Below are positions 8,056-16,887 of a stretch of DNA of 64,000 nucleotides, in pieces. The DNA comes from an uncultured Rhodocyclaceae bacterium (GTDB taxonomy: Bacteria; Pseudomonadota; Gammaproteobacteria; Burkholderiales; Rhodocyclaceae), in the NCBI GenBank assembly GCA_907163225.1, contig OU015322.1, forward strand, positions 124,001 to 188,000, in the 5' to 3' direction. The translations under genes were made by a program, and so were the position numbers. The notes under the pieces were generated by a model. It worked only from the letters and a program-made list of their open reading frames with translations, was not told where the DNA came from and ran no database searches. How positions within the stretch are numbered: the first letter of the stretch is position 1; each line of letters opens with the position of its first letter.

Positions 8056-8843
8056 GGTATTTCGAGCGTCCAGCCAAAAAGCGCCAGTGTGGCGGCAAAT
8101 TCGCCGGACACTGGCGCTTTTATTTGCAGGCGACGTCCATCGACCGGATGGTTAAAATCCAAGCTGACGCAGGCAAGCAGCATACGGTGGCAGCCAAGTT
8201 GTTCAGCAAAATATCGGTTGTGGCGCCCTTTGCCATGGGTGGCATCGCCGATGACAGGGTGAGCGATATGCTTCAGATGGCGCCTGATCTGGTGGCGCCG
8301 ACCGGTCACCGGTTCAGCTTCAACCAGGGCGTAGCGGCTACTCGGATAGCGATCAACGGCAACTGGTAACTCGATTTCCGCCAATTTTCGAAAGTGCGTC
8401 AGCGCCGCTTGGGCCTCGTCACTACTTTGCTCACCACGGAATTCGTAGGGATCTCGCTGCCTCGATATCGCGTAATCGACACTCCCGGAGGCTGCCGGAT
8501 GTCCACGAACGACTGCCCAATAAAGTTTTTTTACGTTTCCCTGCTCAAACTGCCTCCCAAGTTGGCTGGCGATTTCCTTGCTGAGTCCGAAGAGCAGAAT
8601 GCCTGAGGTGCCCCTGTCGAGACGGTGGGCCGGCCAGACGTGCTGGCCGATCTGGTCGCGCAAGATCTGGATGGCGAAGCGTGTTTCGTGGCGATCGATC
8701 TCCGAGCGATGGACAAGCAAGCCGGAAGGCTTGTCGATGACGACGATGTGCTCGTCGCGATAGAGAATCGGGAGTTCTTCAGCCAAAGAAACGTTGCTTG
8801 GCAGCGACCGGGATTTCCATGCCGGTGACGTGTGCACGTTCAA
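8052..8843 (-). CDS. truC: tRNA pseudouridine(65) synthase TruC
   Basis: An RluA-family pseudouridine synthase, up to 263 residues. The catalytic motif HRLDRGTSG contains the nucleophilic Asp. ILYRDEHIVVIDKPSGLLVH at the N-terminus, RYPSSRYALVEAEPVTGRRH and the LFGW end match TruC, which converts U65 of tRNA. The start is uncertain: the ATG at 8843 overlaps the upstream gene by 65 bp, and a TTG at 8786 would begin close to the conserved region. The last codons contain one arm of a strong hairpin. Confidence 0.85.
   Translation of the reverse strand: MNVHTSPAWKSRSLPSNVSLAEELPILYRDEHIVVIDKPSGLLVHRSEIDRHETRFAIQILRDQIGQHVWPAHRLDRGTSGILLFGLSKEIASQLGRQFEQGNVKKLYWAVVRGHPAASGSVDYAISRQRDPYEFRGEQSSDEAQAALTHFRKLAEIELPVAVDRYPSSRYALVEAEPVTGRRHQIRRHLKHIAHPVIGDATHGKGRHNRYFAEQLGCHRMLLACVSLDFNHPVDGRRLQIKAPVSGEFAATLALFGWTLEIP
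8077..8121. terminator. Bidirectional hairpin at the CBS/truC convergence
   Basis: AAAAGCGCCAGTGT at 8077-8090 pairs with ACACTGGCGCTTTT at 8108-8121, with the loop able to form a short GGCG/CGCC stem. It would end transcription of both convergent genes and lies within the final codons of truC. Confidence 0.75.
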
Positions 8844-9762
8844 GCAGCTCCCAGTAATAGCGGTAGGAAGCGCGGTCGTGCAATTTGCCTTCGTGCTGAG
8901 TCGGGCCCCAGTCGGTGTCTTGGGCGGCGATCAAAATTTCAGCCGCGGCTTTGACTTCCGAAAAATCGGGCCGCATGGCTTCGACAATCGGTACGATCTG
9001 GTTCGGATGGATGCTCCACATCCGTAGGTAACCAAATTCGGTGCGAGCTCGCAAGGCATCGTTGCGGATGTAGTCGATATCTTTCAGTTCGGTCGTCACG
9101 TTATGTGAAGGCACAACCCCGCAGGCCAGTGCCGCAGCGCTGATTTCGCACTTGGCACGAGCAACCAGCGGGTGATCGAACTGCCCTGGACTCCGCATGG
9201 CGCTGCCAGGAATGGCGCCGTGGTGGCCGGAGACGAAATCCATCAGCCCAAAATCCAGACTCTCGACGCTGGGCAAGGCGGAAATTTCCCAGACTTCACG
9301 CAAGGCTCCGTGGGTTTCAATCAGCACGTGCACCGGGATTCTGCGGTCAACGCCAAAAATCTGCTCAATTTCACGTAAGGCTTCGAGTTGTACTTGAACG
9401 TCGCCGGCGCTGCACGGCTTGGGCAGCGTGATGAAAGGTAGGCGGCTGCCAGCAATGCTGACCAGAATTTCCATATCCTGCCGCCAGTGTGGATGCGTCA
9501 CGTCATGGACGCGCGCGCCAACCCGGTTGAACAGATTGTCGTCGCTCATGATCAAGGCAGCGGCCATCTCGGCGTGCTCCCGTTCAGCGCCGGCATGGGC
9601 GCCATCTTCACAGTCGCAGGTGATGTCGAAAATCGGCCCGAGTTCTTTTTGCAATTGCAGCGCCTTTCGCATCAGCTTTTCCGAGCCGGCGTAATGGTCG
9701 ACCGCTGGCAGGATGGGGAAGGGCTTTTCGCCGGCAAATAGAACGGCTTTCGGATGGCGCAT
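8779..9762 (-). CDS. HpcH/HpaI aldolase / citrate lyase beta (CitE)-like protein
   Basis: A 327-residue TIM-barrel C-C lyase of the CitE/malyl-CoA lyase group. Visible are the Mg-binding acidic segment FDITCDCEDGAHAG, PFITLPKP, VHVLIETHGAL (metal-ligand Glu), ESLDFGLMDFVSGHHG and the CoA-lyase-type end RMWSIHPNQIVPI. Family members cleave or form acyl-CoA thioesters such as citryl-, malyl- or methylmalyl-CoA; the substrate cannot be fixed. It follows mdh on the same strand, but a strong terminator separates them. Its end overlaps truC. Confidence 0.78.
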   Translation of the reverse strand: MRHPKAVLFAGEKPFPILPAVDHYAGSEKLMRKALQLQKELGPIFDITCDCEDGAHAGAEREHAEMAAALIMSDDNLFNRVGARVHDVTHPHWRQDMEILVSIAGSRLPFITLPKPCSAGDVQVQLEALREIEQIFGVDRRIPVHVLIETHGALREVWEISALPSVESLDFGLMDFVSGHHGAIPGSAMRSPGQFDHPLVARAKCEISAAALACGVVPSHNVTTELKDIDYIRNDALRARTEFGYLRMWSIHPNQIVPIVEAMRPDFSEVKAAAEILIAAQDTDWGPTQHEGKLHDRASYRYYWELLERAHVTGMEIPVAAKQRFFG

Positions 9763-9785
9763 GATATTCGGATCCGGAAATGAAA

Positions 9786-9812
9786 AAGGCCGCGGTATTT
9801 TACCGCGGCCTT
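9786..9812 (-). terminator. Terminator of mdh
   Basis: A perfect 12-bp stem, AAGGCCGCGGTA with TACCGCGGCCTT and a 3-base loop. Read on the minus strand it is followed by a run of T, and it lies between the mdh stop and the CitE-like start. Confidence 0.85.
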
Positions 9813-9839
9813 CAAATGAAGCTGAGAACTAATGCTGGA

Positions 9840-10826
9840 TTACAGCATGTCCTTGACGGCTTCGGCTTCGTCGGTCAGTTCCTTCAGCGTGAAATTCATC
9901 TTTTCACGGCTGTATTCGTCGATTTCCAGACCCTGGATGATCTTGAAAGAACCGCCCTTGCACTCGCACGGGAAGCCATAAACGATGCCGGCCGGAATGC
10001 CGTAGGAGCCGTCAGACGGAACGCCCATCGTGACCCAGTCGCTGGAACCGAGAACCCAGTCATGGATGTGGTCGATGGCGGCATTGGCAGCAGAAGCAGC
10101 CGAAGACAGGCCGCGGGCTTCGATGATGGCGGCGCCGCGCTTGCCAACGGTCGGCAGGAAGACGTCGTTATTCCAGGCGTGATCGTTGATCAGGGCCTTG
10201 ACGTTGTCGCCATTGGAGACGCAGTTGCGGTAGTCGGCGTACATCGTCGGCGAGTGGTTGCCCCAGACGACCAGTTGCTTGAAGGAAGAAACCGGGCGAC
10301 CGGCCTTCTCGGCAAGTTGCGACAGCGCACGGTTGTGATCCAGGCGCAGCATGCCGTGGTAGTTGTTCGGGTTGGTGCGGCCAACCTTCTTGGCGGCAGC
10401 AGCGGCGATGAAAGCATTGGTGTTGCACGGATTGCCAACGACCAGAACCTTGACGTCTTCCTTAGCGTTCTCGGCAATGGCCTTGCCCTGAACGGTGAAG
10501 ATAGCGCCGTTAGCGGTCAGCAGGTCGGCACGTTCCATGCCCTTGGTGCGCGGACGGGCGCCAACCAGCAAGCAGACGTCGGCATCCTTGAAGGCAACGT
10601 TCGGGTCATCGGTGGCGACCATGCCGGCGAGAAGCGGGAAGGCGCAGTCGTCGAGTTCCATCATCACGCCCTTGACGGCTTGCTGGGCTTGCGGCAGGTC
10701 GAGCAACTGGAGGATGACCGGCTGGTCTTTGCCGAGCATTTCGCCGGAGGCAATGCGGAACAGCAGGCTATAACCGATCTGGCCGGCGGCGCCGGTAATG
10801 GCAACGCGCATGGGTGCTTTGGACAT
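9840..10826 (-). CDS. mdh: Malate dehydrogenase
   Basis: A 328-residue NAD-dependent malate dehydrogenase, cytoplasmic TCA-cycle enzyme (malate to oxaloacetate). The Rossmann start is [20 protein letters not shown]. Arg residues for substrate binding lie in [15 protein letters not shown], and the catalytic His region is [14 protein letters not shown]. The sequence is of the approximately 328-residue type common in betaproteobacteria. The ATG at 10826 has GGAG 7 bp upstream; a longer frame to 10955 lacks family similarity. It is divergent from the gntR gene. Confidence 0.95.
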   Translation of the reverse strand: MSKAPMRVAITGAAGQIGYSLLFRIASGEMLGKDQPVILQLLDLPQAQQAVKGVMMELDDCAFPLLAGMVATDDPNVAFKDADVCLLVGARPRTKGMERADLLTANGAIFTVQGKAIAENAKEDVKVLVVGNPCNTNAFIAAAAAKKVGRTNPNNYHGMLRLDHNRALSQLAEKAGRPVSSFKQLVVWGNHSPTMYADYRNCVSNGDNVKALINDHAWNNDVFLPTVGKRGAAIIEARGLSSAASAANAAIDHIHDWVLGSSDWVTMGVPSDGSYGIPAGIVYGFPCECKGGSFKIIQGLEIDEYSREKMNFTLKELTDEAEAVKDML

Positions 10827-10966
10827 GTATCGCTCCTGTTTGAAACAGCGTGGTTGAAATTGTTCGTATTCGCCCGAATACCCGCTTTTTTTGGTTCCTT
10901 GCGTGAGCAGGCACGAGAGACTATTGATGTTAGAAGTTCGGCGTTTTTCTGTCAATTCATCATGTG

Positions 10967-10978
10967 TCTTATATAAGA
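10967..10978. promoter_or_regulatory. Palindromic operator candidate between mdh and gntR
   Basis: TCTTATATAAGA is a perfect 12-bp palindrome in the 198-bp divergent space, 47 bp before the gntR start. Its form suits a dimeric GntR-type repressor. The link to the neighbouring regulator is inferred. Confidence 0.5.
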
Positions 10979-11024
10979 TAACTTTTCGTGGACGCCCCGC
11001 ACGAAATGTGCTGAAATTTGCATC

Positions 11025-11780
11025 ATGAATCGTGACGCTTCTCGTCCTGCTCCCCGCTTAAGTTCGCCTACCTTCAGTCCCCTGTATCGCCAGATCAAGG
11101 ATTTTTTGATCCGCAGTTTAGAAGAGGGGGAGTGGGGGCCTGGCGATGCCATTCCCAGCGAAGGGGAGTTGGCCTCGCGTTTTAGTGTTAGCCAGGGAAC
11201 GGTGCGCAAAGCGATCGATGAAATGGCCTCGGAAAATCTGCTGGTTCGGCGTCAGGGTAAAGGAACCTTCGTTTCGACGCATACCGACCCGCGCTCGTTC
11301 TACCGCTTTCTGCGGTTGGTGCCTGATGATGGCGAGGCAACGCATGCGATCAGTGACCCATTTTTTTGTGCGGCCATTGAGGCGACTCCGGAAGTTGCGG
11401 AGGCGCTCGGTTTGCAGATCGGGGCGAAGGTTATTCATGTCAAGCGTGTGTTGCGCTTCAGTGGCGAGCCAGTCGTTTTTGATCAGATATATCTTGTTGC
11501 CGACTTGTTCGAGGGGCTGACGCTGGAAGGTTTGCGCGGTGGGGAGCGATCGCTTTATAGTTTGTTTGAGAGCGACTTTGATGTTCGCATGATTAGTGCC
11601 GAGGAGCATTTGCGCGCAGTACCTGCGGATGCGCAAAGTTCCGAGTTGATCGGCGTTCCTTTGGGCGAGCCGCTGCTGCTTGTTGAGCGTACGGCATATA
11701 CTTATGGAAATAAGGCGGTGGAATGGCGGCTTGGTTTGTACTGCACGAGGCGTCACTACTACCGGAATGTGTTGGGTTGA
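11025..11780 (+). CDS. GntR-family (HutC-type) transcriptional regulator
   Basis: A 251-residue repressor-type protein. An N-terminal GntR winged helix covers residues 20-90 ([48 protein letters not shown]). It is followed by a UTRA effector domain ([20 protein letters not shown] to [20 protein letters not shown]). HutC-type members sense small metabolites. Divergent from mdh and upstream of sdhC, it is a good candidate to control the TCA genes here (inference). A palindrome lies upstream. Confidence 0.85.
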   Translation: MNRDASRPAPRLSSPTFSPLYRQIKDFLIRSLEEGEWGPGDAIPSEGELASRFSVSQGTVRKAIDEMASENLLVRRQGKGTFVSTHTDPRSFYRFLRLVPDDGEATHAISDPFFCAAIEATPEVAEALGLQIGAKVIHVKRVLRFSGEPVVFDQIYLVADLFEGLTLEGLRGGERSLYSLFESDFDVRMISAEEHLRAVPADAQSSELIGVPLGEPLLLVERTAYTYGNKAVEWRLGLYCTRRHYYRNVLG

Positions 11781-11849
11781 ACGGCAGAAGTGTTTCCAGA
11801 GTGGGTCTAAAAACCCCGGGGTGGGGCATGCCCTGTCTGGATTTGAATG

Positions 11850-11873
11850 TATAATTATGGTTCTTTTCGAACC
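11850..11873 (+). promoter_or_regulatory. Candidate sdhC promoter -10 and adjoining inverted repeat
   Basis: TATAAT at 11850-11855 is a consensus -10 element; no good -35 box is seen 17 bp before it. It is followed by GGTTC (11859-11863), five bases and GAACC (11869-11873), a short inverted repeat near the expected transcription start. Confidence 0.4.
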
Positions 11874-11917
11874 ACGTAAAAGCGGATAACCGCATCTTCA
11901 CGCGAGGGATGACGTTC

Positions 11918-12304
11918 ATGGCAGAAATGACCATCAAGAAACGTCCAAAAAACTTGGACTTGACTACAATAAAGTTGCCATTGCCGGGCAAGATTTCAAT
12001 TCTTCATCGTGTCAGCGGTGCGGGTTTGTTTCTTTGTATTCCGGTATTGCTCTGGCTTTTCGGCGCCAGTTTAGGCTCCCCTGAAAGTTTTGCTTCCTTC
12101 AGGTCGATTGCTGGAATGCTGCCTGTCAAGGTGGTTCTGGCGGGTCTTCTTTGGTCGTTTGTTCACCATTTCTGTGCTGGCATTCGCTTCCTGCTGCTTG
12201 ATCTGCATGTCGGTATCGAGAAAGAGGCTGCTCGCAAGTCCGCAGGTGTCGTCCTTGCTGTCAGCATTCCGCTGACCCTGATTCTCTGGGGGGTGTTGCT
12301 GTGA
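11918..12304 (+). CDS. sdhC: Succinate dehydrogenase, cytochrome b556 subunit
   Basis: A 128-residue membrane anchor subunit of complex II. It shows the SdhC signature SILHRVSGAGLFLCIP and a second helix with HHFCAGIRFLLLDLHVG, in which His residues are the expected haem b ligand region. Three transmembrane helices are visible. ATG codons exist at 11909, 11918 and 11927; I prefer 11918, nine bases after GAGGG. It is the first gene of sdhCDAB-sdhE; the sdhD start overlaps its stop. Confidence 0.92.
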   Translation: MAEMTIKKRPKNLDLTTIKLPLPGKISILHRVSGAGLFLCIPVLLWLFGASLGSPESFASFRSIAGMLPVKVVLAGLLWSFVHHFCAGIRFLLLDLHVGIEKEAARKSAGVVLAVSIPLTLILWGVLL

Positions 12305-12648
12305 TCAACCGCAATGTTGTCGGAGCCCACTACGGCCTGAAGGACTGGATCATCCAGCGCGCAACGGCTGTCATCATGGCGGTCTACTCGGTGCTGATCG
12401 CCGCGGTGCTTTTGGTTGTCCGTCCGTCGACCTTCGAAGCCTGGCAGGGCGTGTTCGCCAATGGCTTCATCAAGTTCCTGACCTTCCTTTTCTTCGTCAG
12501 TCTGTTCTACCACGCCTGGATTGGCGTGCGTGACATCTGGATGGACTACGTGAAGCCGACTGGCCTGCGCCTGTCCCTGCACGTTCTGACCGCTGCTGCG
12601 CTGGTGGGTTACACCGCGTGGGCTGCTGCGATTCTCTGGAGGCTGTAA
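12301..12648 (+). CDS. sdhD: Succinate dehydrogenase, hydrophobic membrane anchor subunit
   Basis: A 115-residue three-helix anchor protein that with SdhC binds haem b and ubiquinone. GAHYGLKDWIIQRATAVIMA matches the SdhD N-terminus, and FYHAWIGVRDIWMDYVKP holds the conserved His and Asp near the quinone site. It starts with GTG at 12301, overlapping the sdhC stop by 4 bp, which implies translational coupling. Confidence 0.92.
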   Translation: MINRNVVGAHYGLKDWIIQRATAVIMAVYSVLIAAVLLVVRPSTFEAWQGVFANGFIKFLTFLFFVSLFYHAWIGVRDIWMDYVKPTGLRLSLHVLTAAALVGYTAWAAAILWRL

Positions 12649-12650
12649 GC

Positions 12651-14435
12651 GTGAGTATTCCTGTTCTCAAGTTTGATGCGGTGATTGTCGGTGCTGGTGG
12701 TGCCGGTCTGCGTTCCGCAATCCAATTGTCCGAAGCCGGCCTGAAAACCGCTGTTCTTTCCAAGGTCTTTCCGACCCGCTCGCACACTGTTGCTGCGCAG
12801 GGCGGTGTTGCCGCCTCGTTGGGTAACTCCGAGGAAGATCACTGGACGTGGCACATGTACGATACCGTCAAGGGCTCCGACTGGCTCGGCGACCAGGATG
12901 CGATCGAGTTCATGTGCAAGAAGGCTAACGAAGTGGTCGTTGAGCTCGAGCACTACGGCATGCCTTTCGACCGTACCGACGATGGCAAGATCTATCAGCG
13001 CCCGTTCGGCGGTCACATGTCGAACTTTGGCGAAAAGCCGGTGCGTCGTTCCTGTGCTGCGGCTGACCGTACTGGTCACGCCATGCTGCACGCGATGTAC
13101 CAGCGCAACGTTAAGGCCAATACTCAGTTCTTCGTTGAATGGATGGCGCTTGACCTGATTCGCGACGAAGAGGGTCACGTCCTCGGCGTTACCGCCATGG
13201 AAATGGAAACTGGGCAGATCGTGATCTTTCACGCTCGTGCCACGATTTTCGCGACCGGTGGTGCTGGTCGTATCTTCTATTCTTCGACCAATGCCTTCAT
13301 TAATACCGGTGATGGCCTGGGCATGGCGGCACGTGCCGGCATTCCGCTCGAAGACATGGAATTCTGGCAGTTCCACCCGACCGGCGTAGCCGGTGCCGGC
13401 GTGCTGATTACCGAAGGCGTGCGCGGCGAAGGTGGCATCCTGCGGAACTCCAGCAAGGAGCGCTTCATGGAACGCTACGCTCCGAACGCCAAGGATCTGG
13501 CCTCGCGTGACGTGGTTTCCCGCGCCATGGCGACCGAAATCAAGGAAGGTCGCGGCTGTGGCGTAAACAAGGACTACGTCCTGCTCGATATCACCCACCT
13601 CGATCCCGCCACCATCATGAAGCGCCTACCCGGCATCCACGAAATCGGCCTGCAGTTCGCCGGTGTCGATTGCCTGAAAGAGCCGCTGCCGGTCGTCCCG
13701 ACCTGTCACTACCAGATGGGCGGTATCCCGACCCATTATTCCGGTCGTGTAGTGATGCCCAAGGGTGGCGACATGAGCAGCATCGTTCCCGGCTTCTACG
13801 CTGGTGGCGAATGTGCTTGCGCCTCGGTGCACGGTGCCAACCGTCTCGGTACCAACTCGCTGCTCGACCTTCTGGTCTTCGGCAAGTCGGCCGGTGACTC
13901 GGCGGTCGAAGATCTCAAGGCCGGCCGCGCTCATCGCGAACTGCCGAAGGATGTTGCCGACAAGACCTTGGCCCGTATCTCTGCACTGGACAACCGCAAG
14001 GGTGGTGCCAATGTGCACGAAACCCGTCTTGCGATGCAGCGCACCATGCAGGATCACGCTGGCGTGTTCCGTTTCGGCGACATGCTCAAGCAGGGCGTCG
14101 AGAAGATCCTCGAAGTCGAGAAGGCGGCCCGCAATCTCGAAATCAAGGACAAGTCGATGGCCTGGAATACGGCACGTACCGAAGCGCTCGAAATGGAAAA
14201 CCTGATCGAAGTCGCCAAGGCCACGATGATTTCGGCCGAAGCCCGCAAGGAGTCCCGTGGTGCACACGTTCGTGATGATGCGCCGGATACGGCAGAGTTC
14301 CCGAATGGCCGTAACGACAAGGAATGGCTGAAGCACACGCTGTTCTCGCCGGTGGATAATTCGATCACGTACAAGCCGGTCAATATGCAACCCCTGACCG
14401 TCGAGGCCGTAGCGCTCAAGACGCGCTCTTACTAA
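12651..14435 (+). CDS. sdhA: Succinate dehydrogenase flavoprotein subunit
   Basis: A 594-residue catalytic subunit that oxidises succinate to fumarate with covalent FAD. The dinucleotide fold is FDAVIVGAGGAGLRSAIQ, and the FAD-attachment His is in TRSHTVAAQGG. The substrate-binding segments QFHPTGVAGAGVLITEGVRG and NRLGTNSLLDLLVFGKSAG are intact. I use the GTG at 12651, eight bases after GGAGG and 2 bp after sdhD; an upstream ATG at 12618 would overlap sdhD. Length is normal for the family. Confidence 0.96.
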   Translation: MSIPVLKFDAVIVGAGGAGLRSAIQLSEAGLKTAVLSKVFPTRSHTVAAQGGVAASLGNSEEDHWTWHMYDTVKGSDWLGDQDAIEFMCKKANEVVVELEHYGMPFDRTDDGKIYQRPFGGHMSNFGEKPVRRSCAAADRTGHAMLHAMYQRNVKANTQFFVEWMALDLIRDEEGHVLGVTAMEMETGQIVIFHARATIFATGGAGRIFYSSTNAFINTGDGLGMAARAGIPLEDMEFWQFHPTGVAGAGVLITEGVRGEGGILRNSSKERFMERYAPNAKDLASRDVVSRAMATEIKEGRGCGVNKDYVLLDITHLDPATIMKRLPGIHEIGLQFAGVDCLKEPLPVVPTCHYQMGGIPTHYSGRVVMPKGGDMSSIVPGFYAGGECACASVHGANRLGTNSLLDLLVFGKSAGDSAVEDLKAGRAHRELPKDVADKTLARISALDNRKGGANVHETRLAMQRTMQDHAGVFRFGDMLKQGVEKILEVEKAARNLEIKDKSMAWNTARTEALEMENLIEVAKATMISAEARKESRGAHVRDDAPDTAEFPNGRNDKEWLKHTLFSPVDNSITYKPVNMQPLTVEAVALKTRSY

Positions 14436-14445
14436 GGAGTCCAGA

Positions 14446-15156
14446 ATGAGCAAACGCATGGTTCAATTCAGTATCTATCGCTACGATCCGGACAAGGACG
14501 ACGCGCCGTACATGCAGGACATTTCGGTTGAACTCGAACCGACAGACCGCAAGCTGCTGGACGCGCTGACCAAGCTGAAGGCCAAGGATGACGCGATTTC
14601 CTATCGTCGTTCCTGCCGTGAAGGCGTCTGCGGTTCCGATGCGATGAACATCAACGGCAAGAACGGTCTGGCCTGCCTGACCGATATCGACAGTCTGAAG
14701 CAGCCGATCGTGCTGCGTCCGCTGCCGGGTCTGCCGGTCATTCGCGACCTCATCGTCGACATGACCCAGTTCTTCAAGCAGTACCACTCGATCAAGCCGT
14801 ACTTGATCAACAATGATCCTGCGCCGGAGCGTGAGCGCCTGCAATCGCCTGAGGATCGCGAGGAGTTGAACGGCCTCTACGAGTGTATTCTCTGTGCTTG
14901 CTGCTCGACATCCTGCCCGTCATTCTGGTGGAATCCGGACAAATTTGTCGGTCCCGCCGGGCTGTTGGCTGCCTACCGCTTCATCGCAGATACGCGCGAC
15001 CAGGCGACCAACGAGCGTCTCGACAATCTCGAGGATCCGTATCGCCTCTTCCGCTGTCATTCCATCATGAACTGTGTTGACGTGTGTCCAAAGGGCTTGA
15101 ATCCGACCAAGGCAATTGGCAAGATCAAGGACATGATGGTTCGTCGCGCCGTCTGA
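14446..15156 (+). CDS. sdhB: Succinate dehydrogenase iron-sulfur subunit
   Basis: A 236-residue electron-transfer subunit. The [2Fe-2S] site is SCREGVCGSDAM with a later Cys in NGLAC. The [4Fe-4S] and [3Fe-4S] ligands are in CILCACCSTSCPSFWWNPD and CHSIMNCVDVCPKGLNP. It passes electrons from SdhA to quinone. AAGGAG precedes the ATG, 10 bp after sdhA. Its stop codon overlaps the sdhE start by one base. Confidence 0.96.
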   Translation: MSKRMVQFSIYRYDPDKDDAPYMQDISVELEPTDRKLLDALTKLKAKDDAISYRRSCREGVCGSDAMNINGKNGLACLTDIDSLKQPIVLRPLPGLPVIRDLIVDMTQFFKQYHSIKPYLINNDPAPERERLQSPEDREELNGLYECILCACCSTSCPSFWWNPDKFVGPAGLLAAYRFIADTRDQATNERLDNLEDPYRLFRCHSIMNCVDVCPKGLNPTKAIGKIKDMMVRRAV

Positions 15157-15401
15157 TGGAAAGAGCGGACTACGAACGCCTGCGCTGGCGATGTATTCGT
15201 CGTGCGCTTCTTGAGCTAGACATCACCCTGACGCGGTTTCTGGATGGTGGTGAATTTGAGAAATTGACTGACGAAGAGCGACTGGCGTTCGTGGAACTGG
15301 CTGACATGGAGGATTACGATCTCTGGGATTTGCTGACTGGTAAGGCTGAGATTGACGATCCTCGCTTGGCGCACATGGTGGCGCTGATTCGTAAGAGTTG
15401 A
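15156..15401 (+). CDS. sdhE: FAD assembly factor SdhE
   Basis: An 81-residue protein of the SdhE/YgfY family, which helps attach FAD to SdhA. It has the acidic helical fold, with LTDEERLAFVELADMEDYDLWDLLTG typical of the family. The conserved RGxxE motif reads RALLE here, with Ala in place of the usual Gly. The ATG overlaps the sdhB stop (TGATG). It is the last gene of the sdh operon; a separate promoter precedes gltA. Confidence 0.88.
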   Translation: MERADYERLRWRCIRRALLELDITLTRFLDGGEFEKLTDEERLAFVELADMEDYDLWDLLTGKAEIDDPRLAHMVALIRKS

Positions 15402-15429
15402 GTAAGGTTTACATTTTATCTTGGGAATG

Positions 15430-15458
15430 TTGACCGTATTTTTGCATTGCAGTGATAA
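15430..15458 (+). promoter_or_regulatory. Candidate gltA promoter
   Basis: TTGACC (15430-15435) and TGATAA (15453-15458) are separated by 17 bases, near-consensus for the house-keeping sigma factor, 25 bp before the gltA start codon. Confidence 0.5.
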
Positions 15459-15483
15459 CCAACACCTGTAAAGGGAAGACTCC

Positions 15484-16782
15484 ATGACGACTGAACGCAA
15501 GGCAATTTTGACAATCGACGGGCAAGCGCCTGTCGACTTCCAGATCATGACCCCGACGCACGGCAATGACTGTGTCGATATTCGGACCCTGGGCGCCAAG
15601 ACGGGTTTTTTTACTTATGACTCCGGCTTTCTTTCTACGGCTAGTTGCAAATCAAAAATCACCTTTATTGATGGTGATGTAGGTCAGCTCTTATATCGCG
15701 GCTATCCAATTGAGCAACTGGCTGAGAACTGCAACTTTCTTGAAGTTACCTATTTGTTGAAGAATGGGGAGTTGCCAAACGCCAAGCAAAAGACTTCATT
15801 TGAAAATACCATCAAGAATCACACGATGGTGCATGAGCAACTGACCAAGTTTTACTCCGGCTTCCGTCGTGATGCTCACCCGATGGCGGTTATGACTGGT
15901 GTTGTTGGTGCCTTGTCAGCGTTTTATCACGATGCCATGGATTTCTCCGATGCTGAGCACCGGAACGTCAGCTTCAACCGCCTTGTTGCCAAGATGCCGA
16001 CCATTGTCGCCATGGCCTACAAGTACAACACCGGTGCGCCGTTCATGTATCCGGACAACGATCTGGATTACACCGCCAACTTCATGCGCATGATGTTTGG
16101 TAATCCATGCGAGAAGTACAAGCCGAATCCGGTTCTGGTCAATGCGCTGGATACTATTTTCACGCTGCATGCTGACCATGAGCAAAATGCCTCGACCTCG
16201 ACGGTTCGTCTTGCGGGTTCTTCCGGAGCCAATCCGTTTGCCTGTATTGCGGCTGGTATCGCCTGCTTGTGGGGGCCTGCGCATGGTGGCGCCAATGAGG
16301 CCTGCCTGCAGATGCTTGAGGAGATTGGTGACGTATCCAAGGTCGGAGAGTACATCAATAGAGCCAAGGACAAGAATGACTCGTTCAAGTTGATGGGCTT
16401 TGGTCATCGCGTCTATAAGAATTTTGATCCGCGTGCCAAGCTGATGCGGAAGGTCTGTTTCGAAGTCTTGTCAGAGTTGGGCCTGGAAAACGATCGTCTG
16501 TTCAAGCTGGCCATGGAGCTGGAAAAGATTGCACTGGAAGATCCGTACTTCGTTGAGAAGAAGCTTTACCCGAACGTGGACTTCTACTCCGGCATCGTTC
16601 AGAAGGCAATTGGCATTCCGACTGAAATGTTCACCTGCATCTTCGCGCTGGCTCGCACGGTCGGCTGGATGACGCAGTGGGAAGAAATGATTACTGATCC
16701 GGAATACAAGATCGGTCGCCCGCGCCAGTTGTACATGGGTGCAGCGAAACGCGACGTAGTACCGCTTGCCCAGCGCGGCTAA
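15484..16782 (+). CDS. gltA: Citrate synthase (hexameric type)
   Basis: A 432-residue citrate synthase that joins oxaloacetate and acetyl-CoA. Catalytic features are visible: [15 protein letters not shown] (active His), [20 protein letters not shown], and the Asp region [15 protein letters not shown]. The N-terminal extension with [20 protein letters not shown] is typical of the large, NADH-regulated form of Gram-negative bacteria. It has its own promoter after sdhE and ends at a strong terminator. Confidence 0.96.
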   Translation: MTTERKAILTIDGQAPVDFQIMTPTHGNDCVDIRTLGAKTGFFTYDSGFLSTASCKSKITFIDGDVGQLLYRGYPIEQLAENCNFLEVTYLLKNGELPNAKQKTSFENTIKNHTMVHEQLTKFYSGFRRDAHPMAVMTGVVGALSAFYHDAMDFSDAEHRNVSFNRLVAKMPTIVAMAYKYNTGAPFMYPDNDLDYTANFMRMMFGNPCEKYKPNPVLVNALDTIFTLHADHEQNASTSTVRLAGSSGANPFACIAAGIACLWGPAHGGANEACLQMLEEIGDVSKVGEYINRAKDKNDSFKLMGFGHRVYKNFDPRAKLMRKVCFEVLSELGLENDRLFKLAMELEKIALEDPYFVEKKLYPNVDFYSGIVQKAIGIPTEMFTCIFALARTVGWMTQWEEMITDPEYKIGRPRQLYMGAAKRDVVPLAQRG

Positions 16783-16789
16783 TTAGGTA

Positions 16790-16815
16790 AAAGGGCGGCC
16801 GTGTGGCCGCCCTTT
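16790..16815 (+). terminator. Rho-independent terminator after gltA
   Basis: AAAGGGCGGCC, loop GTGT, GGCCGCCCTTT followed by more T: a canonical intrinsic terminator 8 bp after the gltA stop. Confidence 0.92.
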
Positions 16816-16887
16816 TTTTACCTGCGTAAACGTGTGACCCAGTTAACTGGGGATACAGTGGAAAAAAATACCCTTGAGGGGACGCCT

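Noticed and set aside
9780..10976. 398-codon plus-strand frame over mdh
   Set aside because: It is a shadow of mdh; the minus-strand protein has all malate dehydrogenase motifs.
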